DNA of 64,000 bases from contig NZ_CP126106.1 of assembly GCF_030123325.1 (NCBI RefSeq), forward strand, positions 5,401,001 to 5,465,000, given 5' to 3'. The notes under the pieces are model-generated. The model made no database searches. It was not told the DNA's origin and saw nothing but the letters and a program-made list of their open reading frames with translations. The DNA is from Peribacillus simplex (GTDB lineage: Bacteria; Bacillota; Bacilli; Bacillales; DSM-1321). Positions within the stretch are counted from its first letter, which is position 1, and each line of letters opens with the position of its first letter. Both the position numbers and the translations under genes were made by a program. Below are positions 45,592 through 54,500 of the stretch, piece after piece.

Positions 45592-46776
45592 TTATTTATC
45601 GTTCAAGGCCACAACGCCAGGCAACTCTTTGCCTTCCATGAACTCAAGAGATGCACCGCCGCCAGTTGAAATATGGGACATCTTTTCTGCCAAGCCAAAC
45701 TTTTCTGCAGCTGCGGCTGAATCTCCTCCGCCTACAATGCTGTACGTATCTTTTGCTTCCGCCAATGCTTCAGCAACCGTTCTCGTTCCATTCGCAAATT
45801 TATCGAACTCGAATACACCCATTGGTCCATTCCAAATGACAAGCTTAGAACTTTTGATTACATCCGCAAATAAATCACTTGTTTTTGGACCGATATCAAG
45901 TGCCATTTTATCATTTGGAATAGCATCGATATCGACATTCTCTGTCTCTGCATCAGGTGAAAATTCAGCCGTTACGACTGCATCGATAGGCAAATGAAGT
46001 TTTACGCCCTTTTCTTTTGCACTTTCGATGAAAGATTTGGCCAATTCTATTTTGTCTTCTTCCAATAAAGAATTACCGATTTCATGACCTTGCGCTTTAA
46101 TGAATGTATAACCAAGACCACCACCAATGATCAAGTGATCGACTTTTTCCAAAAGGTTTTCGATGACGCCTATCTTATCCTTTACTTTTGCTCCGCCAAT
46201 TATCGCTGTAAAAGGACGTTCCGGGTTCGATAGGGCCTTTCCTAGTACAGAAAGCTCTTTTTCCATCAGCAATCCGGCAACGGCTGGGAGATGGTGCGCT
46301 ATTCCTTCAGTTGAAGCATGTGCACGATGCGCAGCCCCGAATGCATCGTTAACATAAACATCAGCCAGTGCAGCAAATGACTTCGCCAATTCTTGATCGT
46401 TCTTCTCTTCTCCTGGATAGAAACGAACGTTTTCCAACAACAGGATTTCGCCATTTTGCATGTTACCAATGATTGATTGCACGGTCTCTCCGTAAGCTTC
46501 TTCTGCCTTTTTCACGTCTTTGCCACTAAGTTCGCTTAATCTTTTTGCAACAGGTGCCAGACGTAATTCTTCAACGACTTGTCCTTTAGGACGGCCAAGG
46601 TGGCTGGCTAAGATGACTTTAGCTCCCTGTTCCGTCAGATAGGAAATCGTCGGCAGTGCTGCTTTGATTCTAGTATCGTCCGAAATCTTTCCGTCCTGCA
46701 TCGGCACATTGAAATCAACACGGCAAAATACGCGTTTCCCCTTTAATTCAATATCTTTAATCGACTTTTTATTCAT
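45592..46776 (-). CDS. pgk: Phosphoglycerate kinase
   Basis: Makes ATP from 1,3-bisphosphoglycerate. 394 residues: RVDFNVP near residue 20, SHLGRPKG near 60 and GGGDSAAAAEK near 350 (nucleotide-binding glycine loop). It lies about 250 bases after gapA, with a terminator between, so gapA can be expressed at a higher level than the rest, as in B. subtilis. Confidence 0.97.
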   Translation of the reverse strand: MNKKSIKDIELKGKRVFCRVDFNVPMQDGKISDDTRIKAALPTISYLTEQGAKVILASHLGRPKGQVVEELRLAPVAKRLSELSGKDVKKAEEAYGETVQSIIGNMQNGEILLLENVRFYPGEEKNDQELAKSFAALADVYVNDAFGAAHRAHASTEGIAHHLPAVAGLLMEKELSVLGKALSNPERPFTAIIGGAKVKDKIGVIENLLEKVDHLIIGGGLGYTFIKAQGHEIGNSLLEEDKIELAKSFIESAKEKGVKLHLPIDAVVTAEFSPDAETENVDIDAIPNDKMALDIGPKTSDLFADVIKSSKLVIWNGPMGVFEFDKFANGTRTVAEALAEAKDTYSIVGGGDSAAAAEKFGLAEKMSHISTGGGASLEFMEGKELPGVVALNDK

Positions 46777-46982
46777 AATCCAAGAACCTCCTTAGATATT
46801 GTTATCATATTTTTGATTCTTTTAGCCAAAAAGGGAGAGGGCAAATTTCCCAACTCCCCTTTTCTCTTTTTCATTATAGTCGGTTTGCAGGAAATTATCC
46901 AAAAACAAGAAATGTAAACGCTTGACTGATTAATGACTTACTAATAATATCATCTTCTGCCAAGTTTTTTTAGAGGTGTGAT

Positions 46983-47014
46983 AAAAAAAACCTCACCTTG
47001 GTGAGGTTTTTTTT
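46983..47014 (-). terminator. Terminator between gapA and pgk
   Basis: AAAAAAAACCTCACC and GGTGAGGTTTTTTTT pair almost symmetrically around TT. It sits 11 bases after the gapA stop and can work in both directions. Confidence 0.85.
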
Positions 47015-47024
47015 ATTATTCTAA

Positions 47025-48032
47025 TTACAATCCTTTTTTAGCCAAATAGTCGATCAAATCAACAACACGGCTAGAATATCCAGTTTCATTATCATACCAA
47101 GATAACACTTTAACCATGTTCCCTTCCATTACCATTGTGGAAAGGGCATCAATTGTAGATGATGATGGGCTACCGTTATAGTCAGTTGATACTAGCGGAA
47201 GTTCGCTGTACTCAAGGATTCCTTTCAATTCGCCTTCAGAAGCCTTTTTGAATGCTGCATTAACTTCTTCAACTGTTGTGTCTTTTTCAAGCTCTGCAAC
47301 AAGGTCGACAACAGACACGTTTGGAGTAGGTACGCGCATTGCCATACCATTCAATTTCCCTTTAAGTTCAGGAAGGACAAGTGCAACAGCTTTTGCTGCC
47401 CCAGTTGTTGTAGGAATGATATTCTCGGCGGCTGCCCGTGCACGACGGTAATCTTTATGAGGCAAATCAAGGATTTGCTGATCATTTGTATAAGAGTGAA
47501 CAGTAGTCATCATACCGCGTTTGATTCCGAATTGTTCATGAAGCACTTTAGCAAAAGGAGCCAAGCAGTTCGTTGTACAAGAAGCATTAGAGATAACATG
47601 GTGGTTTGCTGCATCATATTTGTCTTCATTTACACCCATTACAATCGTGATATCTTCATCAGATGCAGGAGCAGAGATGATTACTTTTTTCGCGCCAGCT
47701 TCTAAATGCTTAGCTGCATCCGCACGTTTTGTGAAACGTCCTGTAGATTCTACAACTACTTCTACTCCCAGTTCACCCCATGCTAATTGTGCAGGATCAC
47801 GTTCGGCCAATACTTTTACTTTGTGACCATCAACAACAAGGTAATCCCCATCAACTGTTACTTTTTCATTAAGAGATCCATGAATTGTATCGTATTGAAG
47901 AAGGTGCGCTAACATATTAGCATCCGTTAAGTCGTTAATAGCAACAATCTCTACCCCAGGATTACTCAATGCCGCACGAAATACATTACGTCCAATACGT
48001 CCAAAACCATTAATACCAACTTTTACTGCCAT
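47025..48032 (-). CDS. gapA: Glyceraldehyde-3-phosphate dehydrogenase (glycolytic)
   Basis: NAD-dependent enzyme of 335 residues. The Rossmann start NGFGRIGRNVFR, catalytic Cys in SNASCTTNC near residue 152 and WYDNETGYSSRVVDL at the end are typical. Second gene after cggR, so it is glucose-induced through CggR in relatives. Confidence 0.97.
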   Translation of the reverse strand: MAVKVGINGFGRIGRNVFRAALSNPGVEIVAINDLTDANMLAHLLQYDTIHGSLNEKVTVDGDYLVVDGHKVKVLAERDPAQLAWGELGVEVVVESTGRFTKRADAAKHLEAGAKKVIISAPASDEDITIVMGVNEDKYDAANHHVISNASCTTNCLAPFAKVLHEQFGIKRGMMTTVHSYTNDQQILDLPHKDYRRARAAAENIIPTTTGAAKAVALVLPELKGKLNGMAMRVPTPNVSVVDLVAELEKDTTVEEVNAAFKKASEGELKGILEYSELPLVSTDYNGSPSSSTIDALSTMVMEGNMVKVLSWYDNETGYSSRVVDLIDYLAKKGL

Positions 48033-48064
48033 GAAAAATTCCTCCTTTTAAGTTCGCAATTATA

Positions 48065-49099
48065 TTAAGGGGTGTAATTCCCCTGAATTAACTCTTGTGC
48101 CGCTGCTTCATCCGTGATCAAAACGGTTGATGAAGGTGCGCCTTTCATGTAGGAACGGATAGCCTTTGCTTTAGTTTTGCCACCTGCCACAGTTATCACT
48201 CGCTTTTCAGGACTAAGGTCATCTAACTGGATGCCGACTGTCAAAACTTTATGAACAACTTTGCCGTTTTCATCGTAATAATAACCGAATGCCTCTCCTA
48301 CAGCATTTCCATCTAACAGCTTCTTTAACATTTCTGGCGAAGAATTTCTTCTCTCTGCCATCGCCATGGCATCACCGATTCCATGAATGATCATATCGGC
48401 AGATTTAATTTGGGATATCACTTCTTTAATTGCAGGTTCCTTCTGAAACGAAGCATATACCTCACCGCTTAATTGATCGGGTACATATAACACTCTGTAT
48501 GAGGCCTGTGCCTTCTGTGCCATTTTTTCGACAATCGTATTGGCCTGATTCTGCACCGCTTCACCAATTCCCCCGCGGGCAGGGACAAATATCAATTTCT
48601 TCGACGCTTCATCAGGTGACAACGAATTAGCCACTTCCGCCATTGTCGATCCGCCAGTAACCGCAATGATATTCTTTGAGTTCCATTCCCGTTTCATACG
48701 GTTTGCACAAGCTTTACCCAATTCTTTTTTCACCCATGGGGTCTCATCACAATTTCCTGAGACAATAATGACCTCATCCACTTGTAACAAATCCTGCAAT
48801 TGCCGTTCCATTATGTCTATACCCATTACTTCACGCATTATTCCTTCCAACTTATCCAGGATTTCAATCCCTTCATCAGTCAGCGTCATGCCAGAGCTGA
48901 ATATGTTAACCAGGTTCTGACTTTTCAGAAAATCAACCTCGCCTCTTAGCGTCCGTTCTGTCAAATTAAGGCTCACGGACAGACTGCGCCTTCCAACCGG
49001 CTGCATCATTTTGATATAACGCAGGATATCATATCTTTTTTGCATAACCAGAAGGAAATCTGGTAATAATTTTCTTTGTACCTCGAGTAATGTACGCAT
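48065..49099 (-). CDS. cggR: Central glycolytic genes regulator CggR
   Basis: SorC/DeoR-family repressor of 344 residues that binds fructose-1,6-bisphosphate and controls the gapA operon. The N-terminal helix-turn-helix (RRSLSVSLNLTERTLRGEV near 38) is followed by a sugar-binding domain with VTGGSTMAEVA and KTKAKAIRSYMKG. It is first in the operon it controls. A CggR operator with both repeats lies just upstream. Confidence 0.95.
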   Translation of the reverse strand: MRTLLEVQRKLLPDFLLVMQKRYDILRYIKMMQPVGRRSLSVSLNLTERTLRGEVDFLKSQNLVNIFSSGMTLTDEGIEILDKLEGIMREVMGIDIMERQLQDLLQVDEVIIVSGNCDETPWVKKELGKACANRMKREWNSKNIIAVTGGSTMAEVANSLSPDEASKKLIFVPARGGIGEAVQNQANTIVEKMAQKAQASYRVLYVPDQLSGEVYASFQKEPAIKEVISQIKSADMIIHGIGDAMAMAERRNSSPEMLKKLLDGNAVGEAFGYYYDENGKVVHKVLTVGIQLDDLSPEKRVITVAGGKTKAKAIRSYMKGAPSSTVLITDEAAAQELIQGNYTP

Positions 49100-49126
49100 A
49101 TTTAAAACTCCTAAAAAGTTAAGTTG

Positions 49127-49162
49127 GACATTTAATGTCCCGCGTAGTCATTTTCTGTCCCA
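49127..49162 (-). promoter_or_regulatory. CggR operator
   Basis: Read on the minus strand, TGGGAC-N6-TGAC-N4-CGGGAC-N6-TGTC matches the B. subtilis CggR operator (CGGGAC-N6-TGTC repeated) with two changes, 28-63 bases upstream of the cggR start. Confidence 0.8.
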
Positions 49163-49170
49163 CTTAAAAC

Positions 49171-49211
49171 AAAAAAATATTCCTGCTACATATTTTATTC
49201 TAGCAGGAACG
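49171..49211 (-). terminator. Terminator of the rpoN unit
   Basis: TTCCTGCTA (49180-49188) pairs with TAGCAGGAA (49201-49209). On the minus strand a TATTTTTTT run follows. It lies between the glutaredoxin-like gene and cggR. Confidence 0.85.
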
Positions 49212-49238
49212 GAATGTTTCTTCAAATGATTTGAAAAA

Positions 49239-49490
49239 TTATTTTTCCAAAAGCCTATTTAGAGCTGATTTATCAACATTTCCGTATTGAACGATATCAT
49301 CTTTCCATTCTACGACAGGAATCATCAGCCCGAATTTCTCTAGCAAATCATCATCCGTATGGATATCGATTTCCTTATAGCCTATGCCCGACTCCGCTTT
49401 CACTTCTTCAAGTACCTGCTTGGCCTTATCACATAACGGGCATTTATCCCTACTATATAAAACAAACGCATTTGATTCCAAACCACTCAT
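49239..49490 (-). CDS. Glutaredoxin-like small redox protein
   Basis: About 83 residues of the glutaredoxin/DUF836 type. The N-terminal strand VLYSRDKCPLCDKAK holds a CPLC redox pair near residue 14, then IPVVEW with the cis-Pro of thioredoxin folds. The start is unsure: ATG 49490 lies directly after AAAAGG, and TTG 49481 has better spacing. It begins at the end of rpoN and shares its terminator, so it is likely co-transcribed. Confidence 0.78.
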   Translation of the reverse strand: MSGLESNAFVLYSRDKCPLCDKAKQVLEEVKAESGIGYKEIDIHTDDDLLEKFGLMIPVVEWKDDIVQYGNVDKSALNRLLEK

Positions 49491-49495
49491 CCTTT

Positions 49496-50833
49496 TCAAT
49501 CATATCTTTTTCGTTTAGATGAAGAAGGGATCCCTAATTGTTCCCGGTATTTGGCAACGGTTCGGCGTGCCAGGATAATTCCATGCTCCTCTTTCAACCG
49601 TTCTGCCAGGTCTTGATCCGAAAGCGGCTTTTGTTTATTTTCCCCATTGATGGCTGCCTGCAGGCTCTTTTTTGCTTGCATGCCCGACATATCTTCATCA
49701 AGGCCGACTGACTGCAAAGAAGTAGTGAAAAATATCCGCATCTCTATCGTGCCAAATGGTGTCTGCACGTATTTCCCTTTAACCGCCCGGCTAACTGTGG
49801 ACTCATGTATACCAAGTTCGTCAGCTATTTCTTTCATCGTCATCGGCTTCAAATAGTTCAGGCCATGATGAAAACACGCCGGCTGTTTTTCGACGATGCA
49901 CTGAATGACCTTCAATATAGTTTCTTTTCTTTGTTGGATCCCTCTGGAGATCCATTGGTATTCCTGCCACTTATCCTGGATAAACCGTTGAACTCCCTGA
50001 TCCTTATGGCTCTTCATTCGGTTTAAATACCCTTTATCCACATTAAGGTTGGGTGTGTTACCATCATAATTCCCGACAAGCAGCATGCCATCCCGAACTT
50101 CCACGACCACATCCGGCACTATATAAGAAGGCTTTTCCTGAAAAAAGAGCGAAGCCGGACGCGGGTTCAACGTCTGGACATAATCAAAGACCTCTTGAAT
50201 CTCCTTCATTGTAACACCGATTTTCTTACTTAGGTCCTTCCAGCGCTTTTCAGCAAAATCGAGGAAATGATTTTCTATGATCGATTCTGCCAGCAGGTTC
50301 CCCCCTTCTGCTATCACTTGAAGCAAAAGGCATTCCTGAAGGTTTCTCGCTCCAATGCCATGCGGCTCGAGCTCCTGTAAAATCGAGAGACTCTCTTCCA
50401 GAACGTCCGGAGATATGCCTGGGACGCATATATCATTCAGCTGAGTCCTCAAGTAACCGTTTTCATCAAGGTTATGAATTAATAGCAGCATTGCCTTCTG
50501 CTGCTCACCCGAAAACTGCTGGTGATTCACCTGGGACATGATATGCTGTTCAAGCGATAAAGTATCTTCACTGATCTGTTCAATCCAATAGTTGGCATCA
50601 TACGTATTTTTAAGAGTCCGTTTACCCTTTTTCCGGTCAAAAGTTGGCTGAAATAAAGAAGATGTTGGCTGATCTATGGACAGTAATGGATTCTCCACCA
50701 TTTTATTTTCTAAAAAAGCCGATAGCTCCTGCGAGGAGTATTGCAGCAATGTAATAGCTTGCATAAGCTCCTGGGTCATTGCCATCTTTAATGTTTGCTG
50801 TTGAAAAAGTCCTGCTTTCATATTCATACTCAT
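49496..50833 (-). CDS. rpoN: RNA polymerase sigma-54 factor (SigL)
   Basis: Sigma factor for enhancer-dependent promoters, 445 residues. The Gln-rich activator region is at the N-terminus, a helix-turn-helix (TMKEIADELGIHESTVSRAV near 345) follows, and the RpoN box ARRTVAKYREQLG near the C-terminus contacts the minus-24 element. ATG 50833 follows GGGGGAGGG; the longer frame adds eight residues without support. In B. subtilis SigL drives levanase, acoin and amino-acid breakdown. A cre-like site lies about 60 bases upstream. Confidence 0.93.
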   Translation of the reverse strand: MSMNMKAGLFQQQTLKMAMTQELMQAITLLQYSSQELSAFLENKMVENPLLSIDQPTSSLFQPTFDRKKGKRTLKNTYDANYWIEQISEDTLSLEQHIMSQVNHQQFSGEQQKAMLLLIHNLDENGYLRTQLNDICVPGISPDVLEESLSILQELEPHGIGARNLQECLLLQVIAEGGNLLAESIIENHFLDFAEKRWKDLSKKIGVTMKEIQEVFDYVQTLNPRPASLFFQEKPSYIVPDVVVEVRDGMLLVGNYDGNTPNLNVDKGYLNRMKSHKDQGVQRFIQDKWQEYQWISRGIQQRKETILKVIQCIVEKQPACFHHGLNYLKPMTMKEIADELGIHESTVSRAVKGKYVQTPFGTIEMRIFFTTSLQSVGLDEDMSGMQAKKSLQAAINGENKQKPLSDQDLAERLKEEHGIILARRTVAKYREQLGIPSSSKRKRYD

Positions 50834-50894
50834 CGATTCATCCCTCCCCCACTCCATTTTACATTATCAGGAGAAAATTCTACACAAAAACCCA

Positions 50895-50908
50895 TGAAAA
50901 CGCTTACG
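50895..50908. promoter_or_regulatory. cre-like site upstream of rpoN
   Basis: TGAAAACGCTTACG fits the cre core TGWAANCGNTNWCA at all but the last base, about 60-75 bases before the rpoN start. CcpA repression of sigL has been described in B. subtilis; site identity here is inferred. Confidence 0.5.
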
Positions 50909-51150
50909 ATTTTTTTCTGAATAGTTTATTTGTTTTAAATACTATATGTTAGAAATGCAAATTTAACAACTACTTTTATTGAAAAATCACCATTTTTCAA
51001 TAGTGTGGGCCAATATTTTCAAGATAGGAAATGCATTACAGGATTCGATGGAATATTACGGAAATCGAGTGAATTCACCAAAAATCTTAGGGAATCGCTT
51101 AAAAATGCCCAATAAAAAATCCCCCACTTTATTAAGCAGAAGATTGGTAA

Positions 51151-51222
51151 TGCCCTCGGCAGGAATCGAACCTGCATTTCAAGCTTCGGAGGCTTGCGTT
51201 CTATCCGTTGCACTACGAGGGC
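51151..51222 (-). tRNA. tRNA-Arg (anticodon CCG)
   Basis: Acceptor GCCCTCG pairs with CGAGGGC, the anticodon stem-loop is CAAGC-CTCCGAA-GCTTG with CCG, and the T arm GCAGGTTCGATTCCTGC is canonical. Discriminator base A at 51151; CCA is not encoded. Confidence 0.93.
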
Positions 51223-51428
51223 GTGATAGAAAATATTTTTCAACAGACTTCATTATATGATAGAATCCCCTTCTTTGCAAGGGGTATCAGGTTTAAAACT
51301 TTGTCTTTTGGGTATTATGGGTAATGTGGAAATTCATCCCTGCGCGGCATAAATATAAACTAATCTATCGGGAAGGAGCCTTAGCCAGAAAATTGTCGAA
51401 CAAATTATCCAATATAGGGTTTGTTTTG

Positions 51429-51445
51429 TTTGACCTAAATTGACC
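51429..51445. promoter_or_regulatory. CtsR operator of clpP
   Basis: TTTGACC-TAA-ATTGACC is the reverse of the CtsR heptad repeat (GGTCAAN-NNN-GGTCAAA). It overlaps the minus-35-like TTGACC of the clpP promoter. Confidence 0.8.
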
Positions 51446-51468
51446 AAAAAGTGTATCATACATACATA
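51440..51468 (+). promoter_or_regulatory. Promoter of clpP
   Basis: TTGACC (51440-51445), 17 bp, TACATA (51463-51468), with the CtsR site covering the minus-35 element. Confidence 0.55.
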
Positions 51469-51509
51469 AAGAATTTAAATGATTCTCTTAATCGAAGGAG
51501 GAAATGAAC

Positions 51510-52118
51510 ATGAATTTAATTCCTACAGTTATCGAACAAACAAGTCGTGGGGAGCGTGCCTACGATATTTACTCCCGTTTATTAAAAGACCGGATCATTA
51601 TGCTAGGAAGTGCAATTGACGATAATGTTTCCAATTCCATTGTTGCTCAATTACTATTTTTAGAAGCGGAAAATCCTGAAAAAGATATCACTCTATACAT
51701 CAACAGCCCTGGCGGAAGCATCACTTCCGGTATGGCCATTTACGATACTATGCAATATATCAAACCTAATGTATCAACAGTATGCATCGGTATGGCCGCT
51801 TCCATGGGCGCTTTCCTATTGGCCGCTGGCGAAAAAGGCAAACGTTATGCGTTGCCAAACAGTGAAGTCATGATTCACCAACCGCTTGGAGGAGCTCAAG
51901 GTCAAGCTACGGAAATTGAAATTGCTGCCCGCCGTATCCTTCACTTGAAAGATAAACTGAACCAAATCCTGGCAGAACGTACTGGTCAACCTATTGAAGT
52001 CCTTCAAAGAGATACGGAACGTGATAACTTCATGACTTCCGAAAGAGCTCTTGAATATGGCTTGATTGACAAAGTCATCACGCGCAGCATCCTTGATGAC
52101 AAAAAAGACTCTAAATAA
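51510..52118 (+). CDS. clpP: ATP-dependent Clp protease proteolytic subunit
   Basis: Serine protease that forms the tetradecameric chamber served by ClpC, ClpX and ClpE. About 202 residues. The triad is visible: Ser in MAASMGAF near 98, His in VMIHQP near 123, Asp in QRDTERDNF near 172. ATG 51510 is preferred, 8 bases after GAAGGAGG; an in-frame ATG two codons earlier is too close. Heat-shock control by CtsR is indicated by the operator upstream. Confidence 0.97.
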   Translation: MNLIPTVIEQTSRGERAYDIYSRLLKDRIIMLGSAIDDNVSNSIVAQLLFLEAENPEKDITLYINSPGGSITSGMAIYDTMQYIKPNVSTVCIGMAASMGAFLLAAGEKGKRYALPNSEVMIHQPLGGAQGQATEIEIAARRILHLKDKLNQILAERTGQPIEVLQRDTERDNFMTSERALEYGLIDKVITRSILDDKKDSK

Positions 52119-52127
52119 TTATGCAAC

Positions 52128-52173
52128 AAAAGGCTCCGGAGATCGCCTCAAGCGACTTCCGGAGCCTTTTTTA
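52128..52173 (+). terminator. Terminator of clpP
   Basis: AAAAGGCTCCGGA (52128-52140) pairs with TCCGGAGCCTTTT (52158-52170) and T continue. Confidence 0.9.
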
Positions 52174-52215
52174 GATGATAAAAGAAAAGGATGCACTTTT
52201 AGGCATCCCTATCAT

Positions 52216-52473
52216 TTAACCCTCTTGCTGAACGAACTCTTCCAATGCCTCTAACGCTTCTTTTTCATCGCGTCCTTCGACGATTAACTTCACGGACACG
52301 CCAGAACTGATGGCAAGGCTCATTAACCCCATTATACTTTTTGCATTCACTTTCTTTCCTTCTTTTTCAAGAAAAACATCTGAATGAAAGCGGTTAGCTT
52401 CTTGTACAAAAAGAGCCGCCGGCCGCGCTTGCAAACCCGTCTTCAATTTTACCTCAACTTGTTTTTCCACCAT
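52216..52473 (-). CDS. crh: Catabolite repression HPr-like protein Crh
   Basis: HPr paralogue of 85 residues. Gln replaces the phospho-acceptor His15 (GLQARPAALF), while the HPr-kinase site Ser46 is kept in AKSIMGLMSL. It therefore acts only in regulation, as a CcpA corepressor, not in sugar transport. It is the last gene of yvcI-rapZ-yvcK-whiA-crh. Confidence 0.95.
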   Translation of the reverse strand: MVEKQVEVKLKTGLQARPAALFVQEANRFHSDVFLEKEGKKVNAKSIMGLMSLAISSGVSVKLIVEGRDEKEALEALEEFVQQEG

Positions 52474-52493
52474 CTTGATCTCCCCTGTTAGCT

Positions 52494-53447
52494 TTATTTT
52501 TTCGCAGCAATAGCCTCTCCCCCACGGAGCCTGTCAGCTATTTCATCAATCTTTCGTAATCGGTGATTAATCCCGGACTTACTGATGGTTCCACCGGATA
52601 CCATTTCCCCAAGTTCCTTTAAGGTTATATCCTGAAACGCTATCCTGAGTTCCGCAATTTCCCGAAGCTTATCCGGTAAAATGCTCAGTCCTACCGTATC
52701 CTCGATATAATGGATATTTTCAACCTGGCGCAATGAAGCCCCGATCGTTTTGTTCAAATTGGCTGTTTCACAATTCACAAGCCGATTCACTGAATTACGC
52801 ATATCACGGACAATCCGTACATCCTCGAACCTTAATAAAGCTGAATGGGCGCCAACTATACTTAAAAACTCGGCAATTTTTTCGGCTTCTTTCAAATAAA
52901 TGATATACCCTTTCTTGCGTTCAAGCGTCTTGGCCTTCAAGCCAAACTTATTCATTAGCTCACACAGGGCATCATTGTGCTCTTTATAAAGTGAGAAAAT
53001 CTCGAGGTGATAGGAAGACGTTTCCGGATTATTTACCGAACCCCCCGCAAGAAATGCACCTCTCAGGTAAGAACGCTTACAGCATTTCTTCCCAACTATA
53101 GTATCGGATATATCATGGAGAATTTCAAAGCCATCGCCTAAAATTTCCAAATCGGTTAAAACCCGCTGCCCTCCGGATGACATCCTGACAATATATACAT
53201 TATTCTTTTTAAGCTTCATCTTTTTACGGACCAACAGCTCGACCTGGACCTCATAACTTTTTTTCAGCAGCGTATAGATCCTTCTGGCAATCGCAGCATT
53301 CTCAGTTTGAATATCCACAACAAGCTTCCGATTAGAAAATGAAAGGGATCCGTTCATCCGGATAAGCGCACATAATTCCGCTTTTCCGCAGCAATCCTTT
53401 CCCTCTAATGTAGTAAGCTCTTTTTTCGTTTCTGAAGCAAAAGACAT
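52494..53447 (-). CDS. whiA: DNA-binding protein WhiA
   Basis: 317 residues with an N-terminal LAGLIDADG-like fold (endonuclease-like but inactive; YLRGAFLAGGSVNNP near 127) and a C-terminal helix-turn-helix (SGGTISKSGINHRLRKI). In Bacillus it affects cell division and chromosome segregation. ATG 53447 gives the family start MSFASETKKEL and follows GGGGGTGAAATGG. It lies 20 bases before crh. Confidence 0.94.
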   Translation of the reverse strand: MSFASETKKELTTLEGKDCCGKAELCALIRMNGSLSFSNRKLVVDIQTENAAIARRIYTLLKKSYEVQVELLVRKKMKLKKNNVYIVRMSSGGQRVLTDLEILGDGFEILHDISDTIVGKKCCKRSYLRGAFLAGGSVNNPETSSYHLEIFSLYKEHNDALCELMNKFGLKAKTLERKKGYIIYLKEAEKIAEFLSIVGAHSALLRFEDVRIVRDMRNSVNRLVNCETANLNKTIGASLRQVENIHYIEDTVGLSILPDKLREIAELRIAFQDITLKELGEMVSGGTISKSGINHRLRKIDEIADRLRGGEAIAAKK

Positions 53448-53513
53448 CCATTTCACCCCCAATCGAACGCAGGTAATCTATTTTTATCAATCAAAAACCG
53501 TCCCCGATTATAT

Positions 53514-54500
53514 CTACGGTATTATGGGGCTTTTAGTTTCATTTACAAGCATATTATAAAGCAAATCCGCCACTTTTTTCGTGTCATGGCGTATTACATT
53601 CCCCTCATAGCTAAAAATGCGTTCTTGTATGATTTCAAGACCCATCCGTTTTAAACTTTCCACATCATACATGACCGGTTTGGCATATTCAGCTTGATAG
53701 CGTTGCTGAATCTCGTTTGGTATTTCCTCATTATTAACAAGTATCCTGTCAATATATGCATTTCCCATATGGTCATATATCGCTTTTATATGATCGCTCG
53801 CATTATAATCCAGCGTCTCGCCGGCTTGTGTCATCAAATTGCAAATGTACACCTTCTTAGCCTTGGAACGGGCAACCTCTTCTCCTAGGCCAGGGACAAG
53901 TAAGTTAGGCAGAATGCTAGTATATAGGCTTCCCGGACCTATGACAATAAGATCTGCCTGCTTGATTTCCTGGAGAGTTTCACTGAGCGGCTTTATATGA
54001 TGAGGAGACAGAAAAACTTTTTTTATTTTCTTTCCTGAGAAGGGGATCTTGGATTCTCCTGTAACAATCGTTCCGTCATCCATCTCCGCATGGAGAACCA
54101 CACTTTGGTTGGCAGCCGGGAGCACTTTACCGCGGACATTAAGGAATTTACTCATTTCCTGGATCGCATGTACGAAATCACCGGTCAACGAGGTCATTGC
54201 CGCCAGTATCAAATTCCCCAGCGAATGCCCGGACAGCTCATTTTTACTCTGAAAGCGATGTTGAAACATTTGTTCAACAAGGGGCTCTACATCCGATAAC
54301 GCAGCCAGCACGTTACGGATATCGCCCGGAGCCGGGATGTCCATATCCTCGCGAAGACGGCCTGAACTGCCACCATCATCGGCTACCGTAACGATTGCCG
54401 TAATATCCACTGGATGCTTCTTTAACCCTCTCAACAAAACGGGAAGGCCGGTTCCCCCTCCAACGATCACAACCTTAGGTTGTTTCTTATTATTTAACAT
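53514..54500 (-). CDS. yvcK: Gluconeogenesis factor YvcK/GlmR (CofD-like fold)
   Basis: 328 residues, beginning VVIVGGGTGLPVLLRG. It belongs to the CofD/YvcK family, which binds UDP-sugars and in Bacillus stimulates GlmS, supporting cell wall precursor synthesis on gluconeogenic carbon. GGSSGRLR near residue 43, GHSLGNLILAA near 90 and LIVIGPGSLYTSILPNL near 185 are signature stretches. It overlaps rapZ by 11 bases. Confidence 0.93.
   Translation of the reverse strand: MLNNKKQPKVVIVGGGTGLPVLLRGLKKHPVDITAIVTVADDGGSSGRLREDMDIPAPGDIRNVLAALSDVEPLVEQMFQHRFQSKNELSGHSLGNLILAAMTSLTGDFVHAIQEMSKFLNVRGKVLPAANQSVVLHAEMDDGTIVTGESKIPFSGKKIKKVFLSPHHIKPLSETLQEIKQADLIVIGPGSLYTSILPNLLVPGLGEEVARSKAKKVYICNLMTQAGETLDYNASDHIKAIYDHMGNAYIDRILVNNEEIPNEIQQRYQAEYAKPVMYDVESLKRMGLEIIQERIFSYEGNVIRHDTKKVADLLYNMLVNETKSPIIP

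Noticed and set aside
46914..46927. cre-like sequence upstream of pgk
   Set aside because: TGTAAACGCTTGAC misses two or more key positions of the cre core in either orientation.
50979..51260. Open frame of 93 codons on the plus strand
   Set aside because: It covers the complement of tRNA-Arg and lacks a ribosome site.
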